From contig OX438754.1 of NCBI GenBank assembly GCA_949316235.1, positions 124,001 through 188,000 on the forward strand: a DNA stretch of 64,000 bases, written 5' to 3'. The stretch is from Oegoconia quadripuncta. Taxonomy: Eukaryota > Arthropoda > Insecta > Lepidoptera > Autostichidae. The position numbers and the translations under genes are program-made. The notes under the pieces were generated by a model that had not been told where the DNA came from, ran no database searches, and saw only the letters and a list, made by a program, of their open reading frames with translations. This document shows, piece after piece, positions 1 to 11,000 of this stretch (the stretch's first letter is position 1; each line of letters starts with the position of its first letter).

Positions 1-413
1 TATAATAATAAAACGCATAATCACTATTGATATTATAAATGATAGCGCTGACATTTTCATTTATCAACGTAACCTAAACGAAGTCGTGAAACATTCGCTA
101 GTCAGCGCGCCCCTGGTCTGCCTGTAATAATGTGGCTGGTCCGCATTAGAATGCATCAAATATATTATTTATTAGTAATAAATAACCATGTTTAAATATC
201 AGTTGGTTACTTCGTCCCGCGAGGAGACGAGTCGACATTATTTTGTTATGAATTTTATGCGTATTGCGGTCCAGTGGCGCCCTCCTCCTATGAAAATGAT
301 CGAAGTATTCGTCTAAACATGGTAGACAATAACGTTTTACAACAATGTCATAAGTTGAGTATCACACTTTTACGATGACGACATGCATGCAAAATCGTTA
401 AATGTTATATTGG

Positions 414-549
414 TGTCGATTCGGTTGTACGTAAACTAAACTAAAACCAATTTTAAAGTAGGTCTGTCTTTTTCTCTCTGGAACAATATAACGTGACAGC
501 ACCAGTCTAAATTTGGTTTTAGTTTAGTTCGTGTGCAACCGAATCGACA
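414..549. repeat. Foldback/MITE-like element with about 36-bp terminal inverted repeats
   Basis: The left end begins TGTCGATTCGGTTG and the right end is its reverse complement. The match continues through an ACTAAACTAAAACC tract with a few mismatches. There is no coding capacity and no clear target-site duplication. It is probably a non-autonomous DNA transposon. Confidence 0.6.
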
Positions 550-1554
550 AAATATTCAATTCCGATTATGTTATCAAGTTGCAATACCATTTCCAGAAAA
601 GTTTTTTAACCTGTCTCTATCACTTCTCTATCAGCCATCGTCGCAACCGTACTGGAAACAACTTAGTCTATCATAAACAAAAATAATTACTTTTCAAACA
701 AATGTTATCCAAGAACTGACTTCACTAACGTTCCTAGTGTTATTCCTCTATGGTTCCACTGTCGATCTTTGTACATCATCAGATCTTTAGCATATATTTT
801 ACCCACACCCTTTAAAACAACACAAATAATAAATGTCGGACATATCACGGAACATACATTTCTTTGAAGTCAGTGAAGAGTAACGGTTATTAACTTGGGG
901 TTTTGTTTTTTATTTAAATTGCATTTGAAACTAATCTTAATTTTTTGAGGGCGCCTCTGAACGGTAAGCGCCATCTTATTGGACATATTCCAGTATCGTA
1001 TTGTATATAATAATTAAATGTGTATAACATGACTACCACAAACATTAGTTTCTGCAGACCGTCCAGACGCGATTTACTTTTTTCTTGTTTCGATCGTAAT
1101 GTAAAGGTTGCAGCGAGTAGTGTATTAATAATTAATGTAAGGCTAATATATAGTCGTAATCTATACTATTATATAAGATACTGGTGCGCGGTGTTAGGTT
1201 GGACTCTATTCTATCACTGTTGACGCATTATAAATGAAATAAGGCTCAAAATTTAGAGAAAGAGTTAACGTTAGTGCGAAGGAACGGAGTTGTGATCATT
1301 GAATTTAATTTACCGAGTAGCTGTCGGTCGCGGCGCCGCTCGTCCCACTCTCCACGTGTATAAAGGATCTGTATTGTATATTGAATTTCCGTGTATTTAA
1401 TTGAGACGTGACGAGAACCGGTTGTTGTAAAACTGCAGGTCGTGTCTGCGCGATCGTTACCCTTATTTAATGTACGAGTATATCTCGAAACTTATCTAAC
1501 ACCACAGACTTTATTTTGATAAAAAATTATTATTTATGATATTATCATGTTTAT

Positions 1555-1928
1555 CGTGTACTCAGCTCCGCGGCCTGCAGCCTCCACATAGATAGCGACC
1601 ATTTCGGTCATTGACTCCTAACGATCTTATGCTCGGTTTGATAGTAATGATAACCATATCGACTTTTCTTGGAAGCCTAAATCCTAGTTTTAACGAACAC
1701 CGATGTTCTGGTAATTTCTCAATTCTCTCTGTAGTGTGGTAGTGTGCACACCGAGGCCCGCAGTGTCGACGAATTTCATTAAAATAATATTATTAGGATA
1801 TAACGACCGAAATGTATCGATGTCGCGACTGCAGGCCCCGGTGGTGTACACAGCACCTACAATAACGATAACAATGCAGACTAGGTGCTGTGTTTATGTA
1901 CACTATACGGATACCTGCTGAGTACACG
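1555..1928. repeat. Nested foldback structure
   Basis: An outer inverted repeat pairs CGTGTACTCAG (1555-1565) with its complement at 1918-1928. A middle pair shares GGCCTGCAG (near 1572) and CATTTCGGTC (near 1600) with complements around 1805-1838. A separate inner hairpin pairs GTGTACACAGCACCTA (1844-1859) with 1882-1903. It could be a degenerate MITE with another inserted, or a structured RNA region. Confidence 0.5.
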
Positions 1929-2374
1929 AAGTATTCTCACTTACTATATTATTGATGGTAAAGTAATATAAATAAACATTTAAATGTATTATAAATCATA
2001 TTTATTAGTTTTTAATGAAATTGTAATGTAGAAAAATAAATATGTTTTTTATCAAACTGTTGTTTGTTCTGTAGCAACCGGGACTGAAGTGACATTCGGG
2101 ATCCACTGGGACTCGACCCCAGGGGAGTGCGGCGGCATGTAGTCTATTGTTAAGGGGAGTATGTTATTCATGGGGAAGAGATCACTTTTAACTACAGTAG
2201 TAAATCTTTTGAGATGATTGCTACGAAGTTATACAACGCCATTACCTGCCTCCACACACCTCCCACTGCATCTGCTGTAAGCCAGGATCTACTGAGGTAG
2301 ACGGTGCTTACGTGTCTCTCTACCTTGGGCCCCAGACTGATTTAGAGTTATACAAGGAGAGGGGTACCAAGGCG

Positions 2375-2566
2375 AAAGGGGGTTATTAGGTATCGCGAAC
2401 AAAAGACGTTTTCGTGGCTATTTTTTCAACTTTTCCATGTAAGTACATCTGGTCGGTCACGTTTATATGGGAAGGCGCAATTTTTTTCTGCGAAATATTT
2501 TGTCCCATGATAATACGTTCTACTCACTATACCCGTTCTCAAACGAAACCTAATAACTCCCTTTTT
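2375..2566. repeat. Probable MITE with AAAGGGRGTTATTAGGT ends
   Basis: The left end AAAGGGGGTTATTAGGT is matched in inverse by ACCTAATAACTCCCTTTTT-like sequence at 2549-2566. The inverted match loosely extends into GTTC/GAAC. It is about 190 bp and non-coding. Confidence 0.5.
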
Positions 2567-3202
2567 GACTAACCTTCCTTTTTAATTTAATGGCAACTAC
2601 CCAACTACTACTTTGTAGTAATGTTGTACTATTGGATGTCTATGTAACCATCACACATGTCACCAAATGTCACTGCACGAGATAATGTACCTACAATAGG
2701 CATTACATCAATTAATAATGAGCGGTCATGTGCCCTATTACAATGGAATAAGGCCCATAATTCGGTAAAACGATTCATCGACGATTTGTTCCTTACTGTG
2801 GGCAAAATGCATATTCGGTAATTGACGCCGTTACCACGTTTTATAAATCAGCTCGTGTTTATAGGTAGCAAGTAAACCACACGCTCTCATCATTCATTTA
2901 GCATAATTAAATATAATGAATTTTATATTTCTAAAGAGGGGAATTATCAGTTCCAAAATATTTCGACAAACGCCCGAAAGTCACCCCCACATCCATCCAC
3001 CGCTGCGTATTGTGTCATGCTACCTACCACGACCACGACATATTTTCTTATTTGCGTTGCGGTACATATAAAAAAATGTGTATTTAATTGTGCTCGTTTT
3101 ATAAATTGTACCTACTCTTATAGCTTTGACGATCTAACACAGAGCTCGTGGCCGTGTTAGGTAGTAACTTTATAGCACACCACGCTGTTTTGACTCTTTC
3201 GA

Positions 3203-3395
3203 AATAAAGATTTTAGACACTTACACTAGTGGATACTTGATAACGGATAAACATGATTATTTATATAAACAAACACGACTCCAAAAATGTTTGTATTAAT
3301 TATCAAACATTTAGCCCTAGCGGGATTCGAACCTGCAGCCGTTAGTTACAAAGACACCCGATACTACCCACTACACCAATCGGCTGTCGTCGGTC
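3203..3395 (-). repeat. Degraded tRNA-derived SINE, family 1
   Basis: Read on the minus strand it has an A-box-like GGTGTAGTGG and a B-box-like GGTTCGAATCCC. The body then carries the family's TTTATCCGTTATC and GTAAGTGTC motifs, with an internal deletion. It is the same family as at 20305, 33061 and 43587. Confidence 0.7.
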
Positions 3396-3964
3396 TGAGT
3401 CCACAGAAAGTAGGAGAATGCAAACTCCAGTCTGCAAAATTGCACATATGATAACGAGTGAGCCCTCGCCGTTGAAACGTGCAAGTCTAGATGTTTTTTG
3501 GTGCAAAGTCCCATAGTCGCGTTTTGCGACAACCACGTGGGACAGATGGGTTGGTTCTATTCTTTTGATGTCTTTTTCTTAGCGAGTCGATGGCAAAACA
3601 TCAAATTCTTGAGGAAATGAATGTGGCTACACATACAACATTGTGGCATCATTTCTTTTGACGTGCTGCGAAAACACGTTTGTTTGAAAACAACAATACT
3701 GTTTACCCTCAAGGATTTTGTGATAAGCTTAACCCTATTGACATAATATTATAAAATTATATCTCTTATTTATATCTTTAATTTTAGAACCTGTATGTGA
3801 TTCGAGCCTGAAAAACTCGATTTGCCCTTTAGGGCGGACTCGACGCTTGTGTGCGAGTGAGGGCTTGAGCATTAATGGATGATGGTCATCACAAATCGAT
3901 GCATGAGTCATTTGTAGGTGAGAATAGTAAAAGAAACATGAAATAGGTTATCACATAATTACTA

Positions 3965-3970
3965 TTTATT
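3965..3970 (-). terminator. Polyadenylation signal AATAAA of the NDUFA4-like gene
   Basis: AATAAA on the minus strand, about 70 nt past the TAA stop at 4037. It is the first such hexamer downstream and so the likely 3' end signal. Confidence 0.6.
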
Positions 3971-4036
3971 AAATTATAATCATCTAAAGTACGTAGCACA
4001 AACGAGTTCGATAAAACATAATTTAGGAAGTGTAGC

Positions 4037-7000
4037 TTAGAACTTGGGCGCCGGGGATTCCTCCTTGGAGTAGTCTCGGATGGGCGAGTAGAACTGCGCA
4101 CACGAAATGTTATACAATTAGTGGTCAATAATAGACTCCATTATATTAATATACACAAGCAGCTTTAAGCTGACGTATGTGATATGAGAAAGACTAGTCT
4201 GGTCTTTTGATATTTGACACTTGGTGGGGTCAAGTAGCTATTGATGGTGATCAATGTCTACTAGATAAGCCCACTGCTGGATGTGAAGCCTCTCCCTTCA
4301 CTGGTACATGTTGTAACCCTAAGTCGCCTTTCACGACACCCATAGGTTGAATGGATTTAGAAACAAGTTATTCTCGAAATTAAAAATTTATGAGGGACAC
4401 CTATGTTCAGCAGTGGACTGAACCAGATCCTTTTGTCACAAATTTGTATTGTCTTGTATGTATTTACTTATCTGTATGTATGTACTCTCATTCTGTACAT
4501 GTATGTACTTGTATGTATTTATCATATGCATTTACTATTAATAACTACCTAATGTTTAGTGTGGCAATAAATTATTTTTTCTTCTTCCATACTTAAAATC
4601 ATACATAAATTGGCTTGTCGTCGGGTTTACCCGGGTCCCTTAAATGGGACTGTTATAATAAAATCAATTTTAGATATTGAATTTGGGCGAGTAGAGATCA
4701 GTGTCTCCCAATTATAGAATAGGTAATATTTTTATTCATTTGCCTTCTGCATCGTCTCCACAAGCTACGAGTATGCACATTTAAAATGTGCATGTGAATC
4801 GAGTGATCCTCTCTCCAATCTTCAATCTTCACAAAAAAAGATGTAAAAAATTGGAAAAATATTACGGTGAGGTGAAATATTTGTAAGTATGGTCAATAAA
4901 ATGGATCAACTCAACCCGCGCTCCTTAGGAAAATGCCAAAAGTTATATCTCAGAATATATAAACATCGGACTTCTGATTTCAATTTCAAAAATAAAATAT
5001 GCTAACAAATTAAGAACTCTTTTGCACTTCCCATTTCCAAACCATATTGATTTATTTGGATCACTTATTCTGCACACGAGGAATGTGAGTGCTCCTAAGA
5101 AACATTAATACTGAACAATTGCGTATTATTTTTGTATCATATTTCAAATAAACTTAAGACTGCAGTTGTAAAACAATGAGAGTAATAAAAGCTTAGTAGT
5201 CAAAAGAAGAAATTAAAGTTTCTTTTTTCATCCTATATGTATAGGGTCTGAGCGATCCATACTTTGGCCTCTATTTACTTGTATCCAGACTGCTTGCAAT
5301 GAATATTCTGCAACTATTTGATTTATTTAGCATCGATTTTGATTTGGACCTGTTTTGTACCAGCGCAGCGTTACATCGGCAAGGAACACATTCAGTAGAC
5401 TTTTTTTTTGGTCAAAAAGTAACCTAATAATGCTGTGACCCAGTTGTTTTTTAGATTAGCGATGCAAGGGTATAGATTGTTGATAATCAGATTCATTTTT
5501 CCAACCGTTCTCTGATTGCAATGTATAGTTTTCATTTTTAATTAAGTTTTAAGTATCTATCTATCAGTGGAAACCTATAATTGGCTTTCAGTTTTTTTAG
5601 TTTAAGTGATAATTTGTAAAACAGCTGGAGTCCAATTCTCGCATACTCGACATTTTACTGTCGCTAGACATTGGCATGTCTATCTCTTTTACACTTATAA
5701 ACGCGTGCAAAGGTGACAAACCTATTTGTGTCTATCGACATTGTAATCTCTTACGCGTGAGAATCACTGCCCAGTTAGTTTTCCCAAGAAAATAAAATAT
5801 CCGGCCACATTAGTATGATATAAAAATAGTAAAAGTTATGCCATGGGTTGGGCTCCACAGTTGCTTATTCTGTAGACAATGAAGGCAATGCTTTTCCAAT
5901 TCTTCAGCACATTTGTATTTCAAATGATTGGACATTCCTGATGTTAATGGCATTCACCAGTTTAACAACAAATCACAAATTTTCGTCAGCCATACATAGG
6001 TACACTTTCTTTTAGAACTCATAATAACTATTGATTTCAAACTATTTACTTGGTATCACTAATATATCGGTTAATTGGTGTAATGAAATGAAACTGACAA
6101 AGAGAATAAGTCACCATCAGGGTACCTGTGATTAGATTGAGATTAATATGATACATACATCTTTCAAAAATGCAATTTTTTGTTGTTGAAAAAGTTGCCT
6201 TTTTCATAAGTTTGAGGTTTAGTGCAAGGAGAGTTTAAAACCCCAAATATCTTTGCATATATTTGCTATAGCTGACCTACATAAAAATGAACATGGAATT
6301 GGTAGCCAGAATCTCCGATACTTAAAATTTTCAGGGTCTCAATACTATTCTGTGCATATTCAGCTTGGGTATTCTCAAATAGACTATTTGTTGCTTATAT
6401 ATGTAGTTCCCATATAGCACTTCCACTGTAATTTATGGTACTGATAAATACACAATTTATCTTTTGTATGTATAATAATTTGTCATCATCCTCTTGCCCT
6501 GGTCCCATATTTGTAGCAATTTAAAGTGATACAAGTGTAAAACTCAGGTCATTTTCTACTGAACCCGAACTAAATAATATAGTTGTAATAATAATATGTG
6601 GAACTGGAGGTCTGTGACTAATGTGATAATATTGATTGTGTAATTTTATTATAAGACTGTATGTTTCCTAAATAAATAAAAAGTATTTTAAAAAACAATA
6701 TTATAAATGAATTCACACAAACCAATTTTTTAACCCTTGTAGGCTAACATGTGAACACAATATGAATATGATTCAGTTGGGTACCTTGTACTGCTTGTCC
6801 TTGTACTCCTGCCATGGCTCGGGGTTGGAGGAGCGGTTCCAAGTGACGTCAGGTGAGCGGATGGCTAGCCGTGCCAGGTAAAACAGCGCGCCCCCGCAAC
6901 CCAGCGCCGTGCACACATACAGCGGAATCAACTGCAAGTGGATGTCATTCAGAGTAGTATTTTAAGATATTTTTCGTCATTCAATTAGGTACCTATTGTG

Positions 7001-7413
7001 TCAATGTAAATATTTTTATTATGAATTGTGCAATAGTTAAAAAGTATCTGGGTCAAAATTGTAATTGAAGATCTTCGTGAACCCCCTTTCTTTCAGTAGC
7101 CCCGTAGCAACGCCCTAACTCCCTAGAATCGATATGTAATCTAAGATGTCTTCTGTTATCTCTAGGCGTTTTTTATAAGGGGTTATTCATATTATATTTT
7201 ACCATTATTTCTACACATTACATACATTCCACAACAAGGTTACCTGAACCGTCTATTTGCATAACTTTGTAAGCAAAATACAAAATATTGGAGGTTAATT
7301 ATGTAAGACCTGCAGTTGAGACGCAATAATGGCTTCTGTGGGTCGCAGAACCTTTGATCGATAATACTTACAGCCTTGTGCTTCTTCAAACTCTGTATGC
7401 TTAATCCCTGCAT
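4037..7413 (-). CDS. NDUFA4: NDUFA4-like cytochrome c oxidase-associated subunit
   Basis: Small single-span inner mitochondrial membrane protein, first assigned to complex I and now regarded as a cytochrome c oxidase (complex IV) subunit. The coding exons in transcription order are 7372-7413 (14 codons, MQGLSIQSLKKHKA), 6785-6931 (49 codons) and 4037-4093 (18 codons plus TAA). That gives 81 aa, the usual family length. All junctions are GT-AG and phase 0. Exon 2 starts LIPLYVCTALGCGGALFYLA, the membrane segment at about residues 15-37. The family signature SPDVTWNR and NPEPW follows. Exon 3 reads FYSPIRDYSK and ends APKF. The first ATG follows a short purine-rich leader. It is divergent from MOB1. 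The introns are 440 bp and about 2.7 kb and hold only repeat scraps. Identification rests on whole-length family resemblance. Confidence 0.93.
4094..6784 (-). other. NDUFA4-like intron 2: repeats only
   Basis: No other exon seen. Around 4230-4440 are fragments resembling 3' ends of RTE-type LINEs (CCACTGCTGGATG and TTCAGCAGTGGACTG motifs). The rest is AT-rich with no recognised content. Confidence 0.5.
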
Positions 7414-8054
7414 CTCTGTTTTGTCGAGTTTGTATCTGTTTGTTGAATTATTTCAATAAAATCCTAAAACGCAGCGCAGCCAGAAAACTCGATTTATCTA
7501 TCTGTCACAGACAAGACACACACTTGACAGCCAGTACTAGTGTTGCCTTGTAGTTGTACCCGTGTTTTTAGTGTAGGTCATAGAGTAATATAACATAGGG
7601 GTGTAGGTCTTTGTCTCCGATTTTCAGTACAACAAACTTTTGCTATTTCAAACTAGAACATGGTAGGTTGGTTGCCGAAGTCTTATCATAATTATTAAAA
7701 ATGCTGCTAAAAATTTATCCAACAACTGTTTTACCTTTCCTTACAATAATCTCTACAATAAGACTATTTATAGTTTCAGCTAGGTGTACTTTGTTTCTCG
7801 TTCTAGCTTTGATCTTCTTCCACTGCTGCTGGCTTTTCTGGCGCAACCTCGGTTTTCTGTAATAGTATTCTATGCTGGTAACATTGCAAAAAAAAAACAA
7901 AATGCAATAAACTTTTGACAAGTGCATCGAAGATAGGGAAAAGAAAATCGAATGGGATTCTATTGTTCCATATTATAACCTATTTTTTAATGATTTGGTG
8001 CTATTTTTGTGGAAATTATTTTAGATTACTGTGGAGGCTTAATATACAACAAAA
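7414..8054. promoter_or_regulatory. Candidate bidirectional promoter between NDUFA4-like and MOB1
   Basis: 641 bp separate the two divergent start codons and must hold both 5' UTRs and core promoters. I see no convincing TATA box. Where transcription starts on either side cannot be read from sequence alone. Confidence 0.5.
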
Positions 8055-8068
8055 ATGAGTTTCCTATT
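8055..8068 (+). CDS. mats: MOB1 coding microexon 1 (MSFLF)
   Basis: ATGAGTTTCCTATT followed directly by the strong donor GTAAGT. Its two last bases complete a Phe codon with the C at 8380, giving the conserved MSFLF-GSR start of the MOB1 family. It is too short for ORF callers, which would begin the gene inside the intron. Confidence 0.9.
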
Positions 8069-11000
8069 GTAAGTATTTGTAAGGTTGTTATTGCCGAAGT
8101 ATGGGTCTATTTATAACTGCACATCCTCTGTCCTGTGACGTCTTGTTTACGTTCGGGCTGGATTTCGCTAAATGTCTGGCCGGTACGCGCCCGCGCCCAG
8201 CGGGCCCCTTTCTTTTCACCACCACCACTACTATCTAGCTTGTTCATTCAGCCTCAATTTCAAATAGGTTTCATGGGACAAAATTATTTCATATTTGATA
8301 TGCAATAACAACACTACTAGTGAGTACATTAATTAAATGTGAGCAAAAGGTCTTTCACAAAAGGGAAAACGTATTTCAGCGGGAGCCGGTCTAACAAGAC
8401 ATTCAAGCCAAAGAAGAACATCCCAGAAGGCACGCACCAGTACGATCTGATGCGACACGCGGCGGCCACGCTAGGCTCCGGCAACCTGCGCCTCGCTGTC
8501 ATGCTGCCTGAGGGGGAGGACCTCAATGAATGGGTCGCCGTCAACAGTAAGTTCTTTAATATACATACAACATTGTTAATGCAGCATATCAAATTAAATT
8601 ATTTATTTTTTGCTTAGATTTTGGTTACCTTTAGTTGAGAGATTGTCTCTCTGAGTCTTTATCCCTACAAAAAAGTTCTTGTTATCATTGAAAGTTACAT
8701 TTAAAGTCATATTAATTCTATTAGAGTATAGTTCTTCTGGTCGCTTTCGAAATCTATGGGGGACGCCATGTTCAGCGGTGGACATCCTGTAGCTGAATAT
8801 GATCTGTTCTTGTTATGCAATGGAGTGGAGTAATAATTCTAATGTTATAATAAAAATCTGATTACCTATCTGTTATAAGAGAGTATTCCAAATGACATCC
8901 CACCATCCCTTATAAGCTTAAAAAAAGAACCATTATACTTATTAGGGTGGTTCTAATGAAATGTTGTATACATAACCAATATACCATTTAGCACACTACT
9001 TCTTCTTTTCGTGTCGAGGCAAGTTTCAAATTTTATTGGACCAAAACTTAGCTACTCTAACAGCACTGTCTGTGGTGTTAAGGGGGTGTCAAAGCCACTA
9101 CTATGGAATTTGTATACATAACCAGTATACCATTTAGCACAATACTATAGAATTTGTTAAAACAAGACAACATGTTTTTAGATTACTGTAGAAAGTTTTA
9201 TCATCATCATTACCTTCAGCTTTCTATCTATACAGCTATCTATATTCAGAATGAATACATCCACTGCTGGATATAAGGCTCTCCAATTTATTTCCTTCCA
9301 GTCCGATCACCATTCAGTGGTCATAATCATAATTATTTATTGCATAATTATTTATTGCATTTCCATGTGTTAGTTATAAAGGTCTTAAATCTATGTTAGT
9401 GTACAGACATGGAAGCCCCGTCAGGACATTGCAACATTATATTAATTTATTACTATCTATTATATTAATTACTCATATCATTCGTACTGGGTCCGTACTG
9501 GGTCTCTCTTCTTAACATCATCAGACTATTTAATTGGTAGTCAGCTCTCCACAAGAGTACCATCTCGAGGTCCTTCAGTACAGAAGGCAATTCTTTAAAG
9601 CTTTAATTTTGTTGTGTATTTATTTTCACCCAAAAATCTGTAGCGCTCTACTTGATCATATACTGTCAGAAACAGTCTGCTAATTTGAAAGATTTTTAAT
9701 TTTAAGGTTTGTGTGCAATATCAAAATTAGAATACACCCTCTCAATATTTATAATATAAAGAGTTTGTTGTTGCATGAGTATCAATATTCTAACAAAACA
9801 TTAGCATGCAATGGCAGGTTGCAGCCATTGTTCTCTCTCATCATGAATATTATATTATGTATCATTGTTTTATATTATCACAAGCAGCCATAGCCTGCAA
9901 TGTACACATGATTCATCATCTGTAACCTGCCATTTGTCTATCTAATAGATCATCCTTCTAACAACACTAAGGTTCTCACCGAGGTTTTCCTGTTGACATG
10001 TAACCAATACTTATTTGTTACATATTATAGCTAATTATTTTAAGGAATGCCATAACTGAATGGTCTCTTTTATGGCTCCTCATCTGTAGCACAGAAGTCC
10101 TGAATTCAATAGCAGTGTTTGGATATTACCCCCAGAACTATGGGTACAAACAATATAGTGTGTGCCGGGTATTGGTATTATGTGTGTAGATAAGTAAGGC
10201 ACTTATATTATAGTATTGAGCCCCAGTTTAACTATAATAGATTGATTATTGAATGAAATATAGAATGAATGAGCCTATTTTAATAAAGCATCCATAACAT
10301 GGAACCATGGAAAGGGCTTGTAAAACATTTTTGTTTTAATTGTTATTTGTACTTACCTTTTTATTTATTTGTAACTAACGTTCTGGCCGCGGCACCTCCC
10401 GTTTATCGTCCCGGGGATTTATTTCACATTTCGTAAAAAGCACGCCATAGGACACGGCTATGGCGTGCTTTTGCGTGACCCGAAATTCGTCTAAATTTGT
10501 TCACGCGTTATTGCATGTATAACCAACAAATTACTGCGATAATGGAATAGTGTGATGGGATCACAAACTAATTTGAACCATCAATGAGCCTGCAAAAAAA
10601 TCATGTGTGACACAAAATTATACAAATAGGCTAATATCCTGTAGCTGTAAGCTGTTTATTGGCATTACAGTATGTATGCTAATGTTATATAAGTATATAT
10701 TCCGCAAATGTAGTATATATAAGTACTACATTTGCGAATTTTGAGACAAATCACCTGTATTCATACTAATATAACAAAACATGTACACTAAGGCGTAATG
10801 TTTTTGTAAACACTGAAATGAAATAAAGACAATTTTCAAACAAAAAAACAAATGCGAAAGTCTGTCTGTTCGGCTTTCACATCCTAAACTGTTGAACCGA
10901 TTGAATTTAACAGAGAGGTAGCCTATAAAGTATTTCCGCGTGGGCGAAGCTAGTTCCGCTATAATCTGAGGTTGGACCAGTCCAAATTTCATGTCCAGAC

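Larger units (their letters stand above)
1..2060. other. No coding gene recognised; possible 3' UTR of a gene outside the window
   Basis: I see no credible exon here. The stretch holds two foldback elements (414-549 and about 1555-1928). It ends in an AT-rich block with AATAAA-type signals on the plus strand near 1970 and 2034. A Pumilio-type TGTATATA lies at 1002-1009. This would fit a long 3' UTR of a plus-strand gene beginning left of the window, but without a coding end that is only a guess. A TATA-like GTATAAAGG preceded by CACGTG lies near 1356-1368 and could equally be chance. Confidence 0.25.
2061..3960. other. Intergenic, repeat-bearing, no gene seen
   Basis: No exon with a recognisable product. 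It holds a TIR element (about 2375-2566) and a degraded SINE (3203-3395). A segment near 2080-2345 contains a B-box-like GGTCGAGTCCC on the minus strand and may be another old repeat. Confidence 0.5.

Noticed and set aside
8339..8617. MOB1 starting at the ATG of the long exon 2 frame
   Set aside because: An AG acceptor lies inside that frame, and the 14-nt upstream exon restores the conserved MSFLF start.
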